Shown: piece after piece, positions 1 to 7,049 of the stretch
How positions within the stretch are numbered: the first letter of the stretch is position 1
How the letters are laid out: the number at the start of each line of letters is the position of its first letter
NCBI GenBank assembly: GCA_043557195.1
Contig: CP121314.1
Location: forward strand, 2,294,001 to 2,358,000
Reading direction: 5' to 3'
Source of the DNA: Jejuia sp043557195
Lineage (GTDB): Bacteria; Bacteroidota; Bacteroidia; Flavobacteriales; Flavobacteriaceae
Length of the DNA: 64,000 nucleotides
Notes under the pieces: generated by a model
What the model saw: only the letters and a program-made list of their open reading frames with translations
What the model was told of the DNA's origin: nothing
Databases searched by the model: none
Translations under genes and position numbers: made by a program

Positions 1-1
1 T

Positions 2-298
2 TTAGTAAATGTAGATCCTCCTATGGAAGAGCCAGGTGATACTCCTGTAAATTATGTTGACGATATAGCGCCTATAATGAGTACCTCTTGTGTAGGCTGT
101 CATGCAGACCCTCCAAGAAATGGTGCGCCTTTTAGTCTTGTAAATTTTTCTCAAGTAAATCAAAGGGCAACGGGAGTATTTAATAGAATGAATTTACAAA
201 ATGGATCTGCTGGCGCAATGCCACCATCTGGCAGGTTGCCACAAGCTACAATAGATAAGATTCAACAATGGATTGATGATGGTAAAAAAGAAAATTAA
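2..298 (+). CDS. cytochrome c-like protein, C-terminal part (5' end outside window)
   Basis: The reading frame is open to the left edge, so only the C-terminal end of a longer protein is visible; the first internal ATG at 23 need not be the start. A single CxxCH haem-attachment motif (SCVGCH) lies early in the visible part and a Met-Pro-Pro (AMPP) segment follows, as in small c-type haem domains where Met is the distal ligand. The end (IQQWIDDGKKEN) resembles the last helix of planctomycete-type cytochrome c domains. It is probably periplasmic or a lipoprotein. It precedes the YceI/OB-fold/DUF5777 cluster by 52 bp on the same strand, which suggests an electron-transfer role in that cluster; this is inference. 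Confidence 0.7.
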   Translation, partial: LVNVDPPMEEPGDTPVNYVDDIAPIMSTSCVGCHADPPRNGAPFSLVNFSQVNQRATGVFNRMNLQNGSAGAMPPSGRLPQATIDKIQQWIDDGKKEN

Positions 299-350
299 GG
301 ATCTTTTTATCAAAAAACCTTCCCTTTATTATTAAAAACAAATCAAGTAC

Positions 351-914
351 ATGAAAACTAAACAATATATGTCTAATAAAATCTTATTTGTAGCGCTAGT
401 TTTTTTAACAACTACACTATATGCACAAAAATATGTAGACAAAAAGGGGAATATCACTTTTGAAGCTTCAGAAAAAACTTTTGAGCCAGTTAAAGCGACC
501 AATGCATCGGTAACTGCAATTTTAAATACAGATACAGGAGAGATGGCGGCATTGGCTTTAATGAAAGGTTTTCGATTTAAAAATTCTTTAATGGAAGAGC
601 ATTTCAACGAGAATTATATAGAGTCTGAAATCTATCCAAAAGCAAAATTTAAGGGAAAGCTGTTAGATTTCGATTATTCGAGTTTATCGAATATATATAC
701 AGAAATTGTTGTAGATGGGAAAATTGAATTGCGTGGAAAAGAAAAACAAATTCGCACTACACTCAGTATTAAGAAATCTAACGGCTCAATAATCATGCAG
801 GGGTCTTTTAAAGTGGCTCCTGCAGATTTTGATATTGAAATACCAAGCATTGTAAGGAAAAAAATTGCTAACGAGATTGTGGTTACTCTAGATTTTAACC
901 TTGTTGCAAAATGA
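351..914 (+). CDS. YceI family periplasmic protein (copy 1)
   Basis: 187 aa with an N-terminal signal peptide ending near TTLYAQ; a second ATG at 369 would give a more compact signal. The rest matches the YceI beta-barrel fold in pattern: a central MKGFRFKNSLMEEHFNENY block, then YPKAKFKGK and a late AP..FDIEIP segment. YceI proteins are lipocalin-like and bind isoprenoids or quinone-like lipids, but most are functionally uncharacterised. The gene overlaps the next one by 4 bp (ATGA at 911-914), so translation is probably coupled. A second YceI gene at 3010-3555 shares the MKEHFNESYIESDIYP-type block, pointing to a duplicated module. Confidence 0.85.
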   Translation: MKTKQYMSNKILFVALVFLTTTLYAQKYVDKKGNITFEASEKTFEPVKATNASVTAILNTDTGEMAALALMKGFRFKNSLMEEHFNENYIESEIYPKAKFKGKLLDFDYSSLSNIYTEIVVDGKIELRGKEKQIRTTLSIKKSNGSIIMQGSFKVAPADFDIEIPSIVRKKIANEIVVTLDFNLVAK

Positions 915-1309
915 AAAAGAGAACAAAAATAGCTTTAGGCGTATTGGTAATAGCACTTGTTTCTGCAATAGCTGTATATAACTATGTCTTTAATGCAGAG
1001 CATAGAGATATTGCTAGCGAAGAGGCTACAACATCAATTTCTGCCAAAAATATGTTTAATCAATTTCAATCAAATGAGGCACTGGCCACAACAACCTTTT
1101 TAGATAAAGTTGTAGAAGTAAAAGGAGAAATTACAGATTTAGAAGGCTTGGATATCGTATTAAGCAACGGTGCGCAAGCCACCATAAGTGCTAAAGATAC
1201 TCTCAAGCTTAAAAAAGGAGATACAATAACCATTAAAGGACGATGCGTAGGTTATGATGAGCTTTTAGAAGTTGTAAAAATCGATCAATCTACCCTAATT
1301 AAAAACTAA
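911..1309 (+). CDS. small OB-fold (tRNA_anti-like) membrane-anchored protein (copy 1)
   Basis: 132 aa: an N-terminal membrane segment (about residues 7-27), then a soluble domain with beta-strand pattern VVEVKGEITD...IVLSNGAQATIS...LKKGDTITIKGRCVGYD, typical of the small OB-fold proteins labelled tRNA_anti-like in Bacteroidetes. No catalytic residues are apparent. Despite the family label there is no reason to link it to tRNA; it is predicted to face the periplasm. It sits between YceI and a DUF5777 barrel, overlapping the former by 4 bp, and has a paralogue at 2586-3017 beside the second YceI gene. Function unknown. Confidence 0.75.
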   Translation: MKKRTKIALGVLVIALVSAIAVYNYVFNAEHRDIASEEATTSISAKNMFNQFQSNEALATTTFLDKVVEVKGEITDLEGLDIVLSNGAQATISAKDTLKLKKGDTITIKGRCVGYDELLEVVKIDQSTLIKN

Positions 1310-1316
1310 ACAACCC

Positions 1317-2165
1317 ATGAAATACATATATTACATAGTCATCTTTTTACTGCCTTTGGCAGTATTTTCACAAGATGATTTATTAGACGAAATAGACAGC
1401 GACATAGAAGAAGATTATAAAGCCGCAGCATTTAAGGGGCTTAAAATCGTAAATTTCGAATCCACTAAAATGATATCTAAACAGGAGCTATATTTCGTAG
1501 TATCACACAGATTTGGTTCTATAGAAACGGGCTTTAAAGATTTCTTTGGATTAGATCAAGCTGTTACAAGACTTAATCTTATTTATGGTATAACGGATGC
1601 TATAAATGTTGGGGTTTCTAGAAGCTCTTTCAGAAAAATTTATGAATCTTCACTTAAAGTAAGATTGCTAAGAGAGAAAAAGGGTGAGTTTCCATTTACT
1701 ATTGTAAGTTCTAGCAATATTTTAATTAACACGTCTTTAGATGATGTTATTTTGCCAGGGTTAGAATTTAAGCACAGAGTAGGATACACCACACAATTGT
1801 TAATTTCTAAAAAGTTTAATAAAGATTTTTCTTTACAGTTAATGCCAACATTTTTTCATGATAATTATGTAGATATTAACGAACAGGATAATTCTCAATA
1901 CGTTATAGGCTTTGGTGGCAGGCATAAACTATCTAAGCGATGGTCTATAAATTTTGATTATGGCGCACATTTAAATAGAGCAGATACTTCGCCATTTAAA
2001 AATCCACTATCAATAGGTTTCGATTTAGAAACTGGCGGACACGTATTTCAGTTGCATTTTACCAATGCACAACCTATGAATACCAATTCATTTTTAGGGC
2101 AAGCTACAGGCGATTGGGGTAAAGGTGATATTTTCTTTGGTTTCAATTTATCACGAGTATTTTAA
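1317..2165 (+). CDS. DUF5777-type outer-membrane beta-barrel protein (copy 1)
   Basis: 282 aa with a signal peptide (cleavage near AVFSQ), an acidic linker (DDLLDEIDSDIEED) and then alternating amphipathic strands ending in Phe (NLSRVF), as expected of an outer-membrane barrel. Segments such as ELYFVVSHRFG, RLNLIYGITDAINVGVSRS and GYTTQLLISKKFNKDFSLQLMP match the DUF5777 barrel family, which I recognise by pattern. It starts 7 bp after the OB-fold gene, so it is part of the same operon. A diverged copy lies at 3545-4447. Partners are likely the periplasmic YceI and haem proteins encoded beside it. Confidence 0.8.
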   Translation: MKYIYYIVIFLLPLAVFSQDDLLDEIDSDIEEDYKAAAFKGLKIVNFESTKMISKQELYFVVSHRFGSIETGFKDFFGLDQAVTRLNLIYGITDAINVGVSRSSFRKIYESSLKVRLLREKKGEFPFTIVSSSNILINTSLDDVILPGLEFKHRVGYTTQLLISKKFNKDFSLQLMPTFFHDNYVDINEQDNSQYVIGFGGRHKLSKRWSINFDYGAHLNRADTSPFKNPLSIGFDLETGGHVFQLHFTNAQPMNTNSFLGQATGDWGKGDIFFGFNLSRVF

Positions 2166-2181
2166 TTAAAACAAAAAAGGT

Positions 2182-2436
2182 ATGACATCAACAGCAAGAA
2201 TTGAAGTGCAGCAGGGTTTTTGTAAAAACTGTTCTTCCTCTATAAAAAAAGAGTTACAGGTTATCGAAAACGTTAAAAATGTAAGACTATACCCAAAAGA
2301 TTCCCTTATCACATTTAATTTTTTAAATGCTGAAAAACTATCTGCAGTATTAAACGTATTGTCTAATTTAGGTTATCCAGAAAAAGGCGAGCGTATTAAT
2401 CATAATGGATGTTTACCATCTTTATGTAGGTGTTAA
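2182..2436 (+). CDS. heavy-metal-associated (HMA) domain protein with Cys-rich tail
   Basis: 84 aa, no signal peptide. It starts with a ferredoxin-like HMA fold: IEVQQGFCKNCSSSIKKEL carries the CxxC metal site followed by the usual helix, and SLITFNF gives a later strand. The usual M/H residue before the first Cys is replaced by Phe. The C-terminus adds three cysteines (GCLPSLCRC), which classical CopZ-like chaperones lack. It lies 16 bp after the first DUF5777 gene and separates the two duplicated modules. Copper or another soft metal is the likely ligand. A cytosolic chaperone role is inferred from the lack of a leader. Confidence 0.75.
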   Translation: MTSTARIEVQQGFCKNCSSSIKKELQVIENVKNVRLYPKDSLITFNFLNAEKLSAVLNVLSNLGYPEKGERINHNGCLPSLCRC

Positions 2437-2535
2437 TCTTTTTTTGCCCCCTTAGTTTAAGAATTCATTAGGTTTTAAGTTTAATTTGGTTTGTTGTTTA
2501 AAATAATTCCCAAAGTACGTTATGTCTTTGGGGAT

Positions 2536-2543
2536 TATATTTG
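2536..2543 (+). promoter_or_regulatory. TAnnTTTG -7 element upstream of second module
   Basis: TATATTTG matches the Bacteroidetes -7 consensus and lies 42 bp before the ATG at 2586, in the only sizeable gap (149 bp) of the cluster. A well-spaced -33 TTTG is not obvious. It suggests the second OB-fold/YceI/DUF5777 module can be transcribed on its own. Confidence 0.45.
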
Positions 2544-2585
2544 CATTACGATATATAAAAAGAAAAGAGTTGTTAAATTTGTATT

Positions 2586-3017
2586 ATGATGAAATACATG
2601 CCAAAAACGGTACATAATTTACACACCTTAAATTATACTGTCGTTGCGTTTATGGTTTTAATTACAGTGTTAATTAGTTGCGTCGAAAATTCAGATAATT
2701 TAGTAAAAGATACCAAGGCAGTAAAGCAATTTGATATCGAAGCGCATAACCATAAAGATTTAGCTATAAATACAGATTTAATAGAGCATGTTATTTTAAT
2801 TGAAGGAATTGTTGAAGATATTAATGATTTAAATCATCGAAATACTGTAATTTTAAAAGGTAGAGACACCAAAAGATTTGTAATTTGCGACATGCAGAAA
2901 AGTGAAAATCTAGCGCTTCTAAATGTTGGGGATACAGTAACTATAAAAGGTATTCTTAAAGGTACTTTAAAAGATGTAATTCTTCTAAATTGTATAATCC
3001 CTGTGCATAATGAATAA
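2586..3017 (+). CDS. small OB-fold lipoprotein (copy 2)
   Basis: 143 aa. A hydrophobic stretch (about residues 18-31) ends in LISC, a plausible lipobox, so this copy appears to be a lipoprotein whereas copy 1 at 911 has a plain membrane anchor. The rest has the same OB-fold pattern: HVILIEGIVEDIND, NTVILKGRDTKRFVICDM, LLNVGDTVTIKGILKG. It overlaps the following YceI gene by 8 bp, so the order OB-fold then YceI is inverted relative to the first module. Function is unknown; the repeated association with YceI and DUF5777 is the only clue. The start is one of two adjacent ATGs (2586 or 2589). Confidence 0.7.
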   Translation: MMKYMPKTVHNLHTLNYTVVAFMVLITVLISCVENSDNLVKDTKAVKQFDIEAHNHKDLAINTDLIEHVILIEGIVEDINDLNHRNTVILKGRDTKRFVICDMQKSENLALLNVGDTVTIKGILKGTLKDVILLNCIIPVHNE

Positions 3018-3555
3018 ATTTTTAATAGCATTATTATTTGTTTTTGGTTTCAGTTCTGCGCAAAATTCTGAAAAGATAATAGCAAGACAGGGGCAGGTTT
3101 CCTTCTTTTCATACACTTCAGTAGAGAATATTAAAGCCGAAAACAATCAAGTACTTAGTATTATAGATTTAAAGGACCAAAGTATAGCTGTAAGTATGCT
3201 TATGAACGCCTTTATTTTTGAAAAAGCATTGATGAAGGAGCATTTTAATGAGAGTTATATTGAATCTGATATCTATCCCAGAGCAACATTTAAGGGTAAA
3301 ATATTAGATTTTAACCCTAATTTAGAAAGTACTCAAGTTAAAATGATAAAAGGAGTTTTTGAGATGCACGGTCAGTCTCAAGAATTGGAGATAAAAGCTA
3401 AGATTGAAAAGAGTAAAGGGGTTTACAAAATTTCTGGGAGTTTTGAAACCTTGGTGAGTAATTATAAAATTAATATACCGCCATTATTGGCTGGGAATAT
3501 TGCAAAAAGTATAAAAGTTGACTTTAAATTTGAATATCAGCCTTATGAAGATTAA
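3010..3555 (+). CDS. YceI family periplasmic protein (copy 2)
   Basis: 181 aa with a short signal peptide (MNKFLIALLFVFGFSSAQ). It carries the same landmarks as copy 1: a MNAFIFEKALMKEHFNESY block, then YPRATFKGKILDF, a GVFEMHGQSQELEI strand and a late SNYKINIPPLL segment. The two copies are clearly paralogous but diverged, so the duplication is not recent. It overlaps both neighbours (8 bp with the OB-fold gene, 11 bp with the DUF5777 gene if that starts at 3545), arguing for tight translational coupling. The ligand is unknown; lipid or quinone binding is known for the fold. Confidence 0.85.
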   Translation: MNKFLIALLFVFGFSSAQNSEKIIARQGQVSFFSYTSVENIKAENNQVLSIIDLKDQSIAVSMLMNAFIFEKALMKEHFNESYIESDIYPRATFKGKILDFNPNLESTQVKMIKGVFEMHGQSQELEIKAKIEKSKGVYKISGSFETLVSNYKINIPPLLAGNIAKSIKVDFKFEYQPYED

Positions 3556-4447
3556 AGAAATTATATGCTTGGGTATGTTGCTCTTAGGATGTGTTCAGAT
3601 GTCAATAGCTCAAGAAGATTTATTAGAAATTCTAAAGAGTGAACAAAAAGACTCAGTAGGCTATATAACTCCAGCGTTTAAAATGACTAGAGTTGCTTTT
3701 GGACATTCTACCGAGGTAAGGGCAAAAGGTGTACTTGAACTTTTCACTGCCACACGTTTTTGGAATTTCCCAAGAGACCGTTCAGAAAGTTTTGTTGCAG
3801 ACAAACTAACAACAAGAATAGCACTAGAATATGGTATAACAGATCGTTTGTCTTTTGGTGTTGGTGGAACAACTTTTGATGGGCTTTTTGATGGATACCT
3901 CAAATATAAATTACTTGCTCAGAAGAAAGGAGAAAAACCAAGCCTTTTCAATATTACCTTGTTACAGGCAGCTAGTTATAACAGCAGCGCTTTACCTTAC
4001 ATGGCGGCAGAAAATGATTTTTCAAGCAGATTAGGGTATACAACTCAGGTTTTAATCTCTAGAAAGATGTCTTCAGATTTTTCGTTGCAAATAGCTCCTA
4101 CATTTATTCATAGAAGCTTAGGTTTATCTGATATAGATGACAATAACTTCTTTGCTCTAGGCTTTGGGGCAAGATACAAATTAGGACCGCATCTTGAATT
4201 GGTTTCAGAATATTACAGAACCTTCAATCCCATAGAATCTTTCAATACGTATGATCCTTTTGCTATAGGTGTAAATTGGGAATTGGGCGACATTTTATTG
4301 CAATTTATGTTAACCAATACTAGAAATATGGCAGAAGATAGATTTATCACGCAAACGCGAAATAATTTCAATTTCAAAGACCCTAATTTACATTTTGGGT
4401 TTAACGCTACCTACGTATTTCACCTAAAAAATAGATTAAAAAAATAG
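3545..4447 (+). CDS. DUF5777-type outer-membrane beta-barrel protein (copy 2)
   Basis: 300 aa from the ATG at 3545. That start is preferred over the upstream in-frame ATG at 3518 because it places a proper signal peptide (MKIKEIICLGMLLLGCVQMSIAQ) at the N-terminus. The barrel repeats the landmarks of copy 1: an acidic LLEILKSEQ linker, TTRIALEYGITDRLSFGVGG, GYTTQVLISRKMSSDFSLQIAP and a FGFNATYVF end. It closes the second module; the next gene is on the opposite strand. The leader holds a Cys (LGCVQ), but the AQ cleavage site makes a normal secreted barrel more likely than a lipoprotein. Confidence 0.8.
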   Translation: MKIKEIICLGMLLLGCVQMSIAQEDLLEILKSEQKDSVGYITPAFKMTRVAFGHSTEVRAKGVLELFTATRFWNFPRDRSESFVADKLTTRIALEYGITDRLSFGVGGTTFDGLFDGYLKYKLLAQKKGEKPSLFNITLLQAASYNSSALPYMAAENDFSSRLGYTTQVLISRKMSSDFSLQIAPTFIHRSLGLSDIDDNNFFALGFGARYKLGPHLELVSEYYRTFNPIESFNTYDPFAIGVNWELGDILLQFMLTNTRNMAEDRFITQTRNNFNFKDPNLHFGFNATYVFHLKNRLKK

Positions 4448-4455
4448 ATATTGTT

Positions 4456-4806
4456 CTAGCTTAGAACTTTTTTCACAGCTTCAACAGTGTTTTTAGAATT
4501 ACCAATAAAAATGTTGTCATCAACAATAATTACTGGTCTTTTTAAAAATGTATAATGTTCTAAAATGTAGTGTTTAAAGTCTTTCTCAGCTAATTCTTGG
4601 TTCTTCAAGTCCATTTTCTTGTAGAGTTGAGATCTTTTACTAAAAAGCGCTTCGTAGCTTCCAGCAAGTGCTTTCATTTCTTCTAATTGATTCACAGTAA
4701 TCGCTTCAGTTTTTATGTCTTGTAGTTCGAATTCTGAAGATAAATTTAGTTCTTTTAGAATTCTTCGACACGTGTCACAAGTCTTTAAATAATATACTTT
4801 TTTCAT
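4456..4806 (-). CDS. ArsC/Spx-family thioredoxin-fold protein (arsenate reductase-like)
   Basis: 116 aa from the ATG at 4806, chosen because MKKVYYLKTCDTC places the active site directly after the first strand; the longer frame to 4830 adds eight unlikely residues. Features are a CxxC site (KTCDTCRRI), an LQDIKTEAIT segment and the LKRPVII loop with the Arg-Pro typical of ArsC/Spx/MgsR proteins. True ArsC arsenate reductases use the first Cys plus downstream Arg residues, and both are plausible here. No arsenic genes are nearby, so arsenate may not be the real substrate. It converges with the DUF5777 gene, 8 bp apart. Confidence 0.75.
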   Translation of the reverse strand: MKKVYYLKTCDTCRRILKELNLSSEFELQDIKTEAITVNQLEEMKALAGSYEALFSKRSQLYKKMDLKNQELAEKDFKHYILEHYTFLKRPVIIVDDNIFIGNSKNTVEAVKKVLS

Positions 4807-4863
4807 GATGTTATCTGTTTCAAAAAGCAAATTAAAACTATATTTATCAAAAAAATAAACGAT

Positions 4864-5328
4864 ATGGATTTTACATTTAAGGTTTTAGAAAATGCTAGAG
4901 GTATTTTTAAAAAAATTATTGAAAACAACTCACTTGAAAACTTAAATAAAATACCTAAAGGCTTTAATAATAATATTATTTGGAATATTGGGCATGTTGT
5001 GGTTTCAGAGCAATTATTGGCCTATAAATTATCGGGTTTAGAATCTTCATTATCAGATGAAATGATTAATAAATATAGAAAGGATAGCAAGCCAAATGGA
5101 GATTTGTCTCAAGCTGAGGTTAATGAAATAAAAGACTTATTATTAACAACCTTAGAAAAAACAAAGGAAGATTACTATGATGATGTCTTTGAAAACTATA
5201 ACCCTTATACGGTTTCTACAACTGGTAATACGTTAACCAATATTGATGAGGCTCTAGAGTTTGTAGCCATACACGAAGGTTTACATTATGGCTATGTATT
5301 GGCGCTTTTAAAGGCTGTTAAAAACTAG
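4864..5328 (+). CDS. DinB family protein
   Basis: 154 aa four-helix-bundle protein of the DinB/DUF664 group. Metal-binding histidines of the family are visible in NIGHVVVSEQ (about residue 43) and in IHEGLHYGYVLALLK near the C-terminus, matching the His-triad pattern. In Gram-positives some relatives are thiol-dependent transferases; in Bacteroidetes the role is undetermined. Its 3' end overlaps the convergent lipoprotein gene by 21 bp. The upstream gap to the divergent ArsC-like gene is only 57 bp and must hold both promoters. Confidence 0.75.
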   Translation: MDFTFKVLENARGIFKKIIENNSLENLNKIPKGFNNNIIWNIGHVVVSEQLLAYKLSGLESSLSDEMINKYRKDSKPNGDLSQAEVNEIKDLLLTTLEKTKEDYYDDVFENYNPYTVSTTGNTLTNIDEALEFVAIHEGLHYGYVLALLKAVKN

Positions 5329-6030
5329 GTAGTCATTTGATTTTTCAAAAGGAATTGTAAATTCTATAATTCCAGTTGAGTAAGGAGCTATTTCATAAGC
5401 GTTATATAATAGAATAACACCATCTTCTGAAAGCCCAATATTTGAGGGGAGTTGAAAACTATCAGGTTCAAAAAGTATGGATTTATCTGTAACTTCTTTG
5501 TCAAAATATGATTTGGCAATAGTTTGGAACGATTCCATATCAGTAAATAGCTTTTCTTTTAAAATTTCCTTGCCCGTTACAGCATCAAAATTTAAAAATG
5601 TAATAAGGGTATTACCATGAGCACCACCAGTATTTAAGTATGATGTTATTGCAATACTTATAACTTCAACAGATTGAAAGGTTACTTCACCATTTATTTG
5701 TGCATCCCAATATTGTGGTGTTTCTGGAAAATCTTTTTTGAAATTCTGATATTCCGTATTAAACGCATCAATTTGTTTAGTTATAGATAACAGTTTGTTA
5801 CTAACTTCAGGTTCTCCAATTGTAAGAACCGATGCTACAAAGTTCTCAATTTTAAGGTTTATAGATTCACTAGCACTAGTGTTCCCTAAAGCTTTAGGTA
5901 TAAAAACTTCAACTAAACTATTATTTTCTGTTGTAATTTGAACTTCAGAAAAAGAAAGTTGCGCTACTTCTTTTTTACAAGAAATTATTAAAAAGATAGT
6001 TGAAAGCAACAAAAAAGTTCTTTTAGTCAA
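5308..6030 (-). CDS. DUF3298/DUF4163-type lipoprotein
   Basis: 240 aa with a lipoprotein leader (MTKRTFLLLSTIFLIISC, lipobox IISC). The mature part fits the DUF4163 then DUF3298 arrangement: an N-terminal strand-rich region, a central SYLNTGGAHGNTLITFLNFD motif characteristic of these proteins, and a C-terminal LYNAYEIAPYSTGIIEFTIPF segment. Some relatives (RsiV) are anti-sigma factors or bind lysozyme, but most are of unknown function. It overlaps the DinB gene tail to tail by 21 bp. The start is supported by the compact leader. Confidence 0.75.
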   Translation of the reverse strand: MTKRTFLLLSTIFLIISCKKEVAQLSFSEVQITTENNSLVEVFIPKALGNTSASESINLKIENFVASVLTIGEPEVSNKLLSITKQIDAFNTEYQNFKKDFPETPQYWDAQINGEVTFQSVEVISIAITSYLNTGGAHGNTLITFLNFDAVTGKEILKEKLFTDMESFQTIAKSYFDKEVTDKSILFEPDSFQLPSNIGLSEDGVILLYNAYEIAPYSTGIIEFTIPFEKSNDYLVFNSL

Positions 6031-6052
6031 TTGAAAATATATAAAGTGAATT

Positions 6053-6856
6053 TTAATTTAGGTAATAAATATAACCAACATTTAGCCAAAGTAGCCAATC
6101 GTTATTCTTGTTATACACCAAATCATGGTTTAGACCATCAACCCAATCATCAAAGTAGTATTGCCATCTTAAGTCTAACATTAGGTCAGATAATTTCCCA
6201 ATTTTATATCTGAAACCCACACTTGATACTAAAGACCAAGTACTTCCTGGTGCAGGGTCAACAGATCCAGGTGCCCAATGTTTATAAAAATTGTTAGGGT
6301 CTCCAACATTACCCACATCATTAGTTCCATTATCATAAGTTGTAATAACTTCAGGGTTAAAAGATGTATAGTGAACCCCCAAACTTACAAAAGGAGCTAC
6401 GCGATATCCATAGGCTTGGAAAGAACGAATGCTAAGTGGGAAAAACTCTAATTGTGTGCCTATATCTAAATTTTTTGCAAAACCTGTATGACCTCTTAAT
6501 TTATCTGCTTCATCACTTGTTCTATCAGGTTGCACCCATCTACCTAAGTGTTCTAGTTTAGTTTTGTTCCAAGAAATTTCATTTCTTAGTTTAAAGTGAT
6601 CGTTAAAATAAGTGTCAGTAGTGTAACAGTTACAATCAGCTCGATATGAGAAATTGATATAATGAACTAAGCCTATACCTATTCCTGAGTTTCCAAAATT
6701 AGTTTTTTCATTATCACGACTACCAAAATCTGATCTAAATTGTACAGGGCCAGCAATAACGCCTATTTCATGGGAGAACCCCAATTGAGCATATGACGTT
6801 TTGCAAATTGCAAACACGCAGAGAGTAAGAGCTAAACGTTTTAAGCTAAGCGTCAT
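6053..6856 (-). CDS. putative outer-membrane protein (Flavobacteriia-specific type)
   Basis: 267 aa with a signal peptide (cleavage near KTSYAQ) and a strand-rich mature region (LGFSHEIGVIAGPVQF, GIGIGLVHYINFSY, WLLWLNVGYIYYLN) ending in an aromatic residue, as in outer-membrane barrels. I recall similar proteins annotated as the THC0290_0291 family of Flavobacteria; that label is from memory. A Cys pair (DCNCY) near residue 77 could form a disulfide. It runs toward the DUF3298 gene with 22 bp between. It is divergent from gdhA. Confidence 0.6.
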   Translation of the reverse strand: MTLSLKRLALTLCVFAICKTSYAQLGFSHEIGVIAGPVQFRSDFGSRDNEKTNFGNSGIGIGLVHYINFSYRADCNCYTTDTYFNDHFKLRNEISWNKTKLEHLGRWVQPDRTSDEADKLRGHTGFAKNLDIGTQLEFFPLSIRSFQAYGYRVAPFVSLGVHYTSFNPEVITTYDNGTNDVGNVGDPNNFYKHWAPGSVDPAPGSTWSLVSSVGFRYKIGKLSDLMLDLRWQYYFDDWVDGLNHDLVYNKNNDWLLWLNVGYIYYLN

Positions 6857-6995
6857 AATGTTATGTTTTCGAGGCGTTAACGCAACAAATATATAAAAAC
6901 CCGATGAACCACCAAATTATTCTGATAAAGTGCATTTAGCTTTTCTCTTGTATTGCGAAATATTAAAAAAAATCGCATTATTTTTAAAGATAACG

Positions 6996-7003
6996 TATCT
7001 TTG
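6996..7003 (+). promoter_or_regulatory. gdhA promoter -7 element (TATCTTTG)
   Basis: TATCTTTG fits the Bacteroidetes TAnnTTTG element exactly and lies 46 bp upstream of the gdhA ATG. A matching -33 TTTG at the usual distance is not clear, so the assignment rests on the -7 box. Confidence 0.55.
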
Positions 7004-7049
7004 CGCTTCAAAATTGTATTTTCATTAAAATTTAAACATTTGTTAATCT

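Noticed and set aside
6031..6213. 60-aa plus-strand ORF
   Set aside because: It is the shadow of the outer-membrane protein gene on the minus strand and has no coding features.
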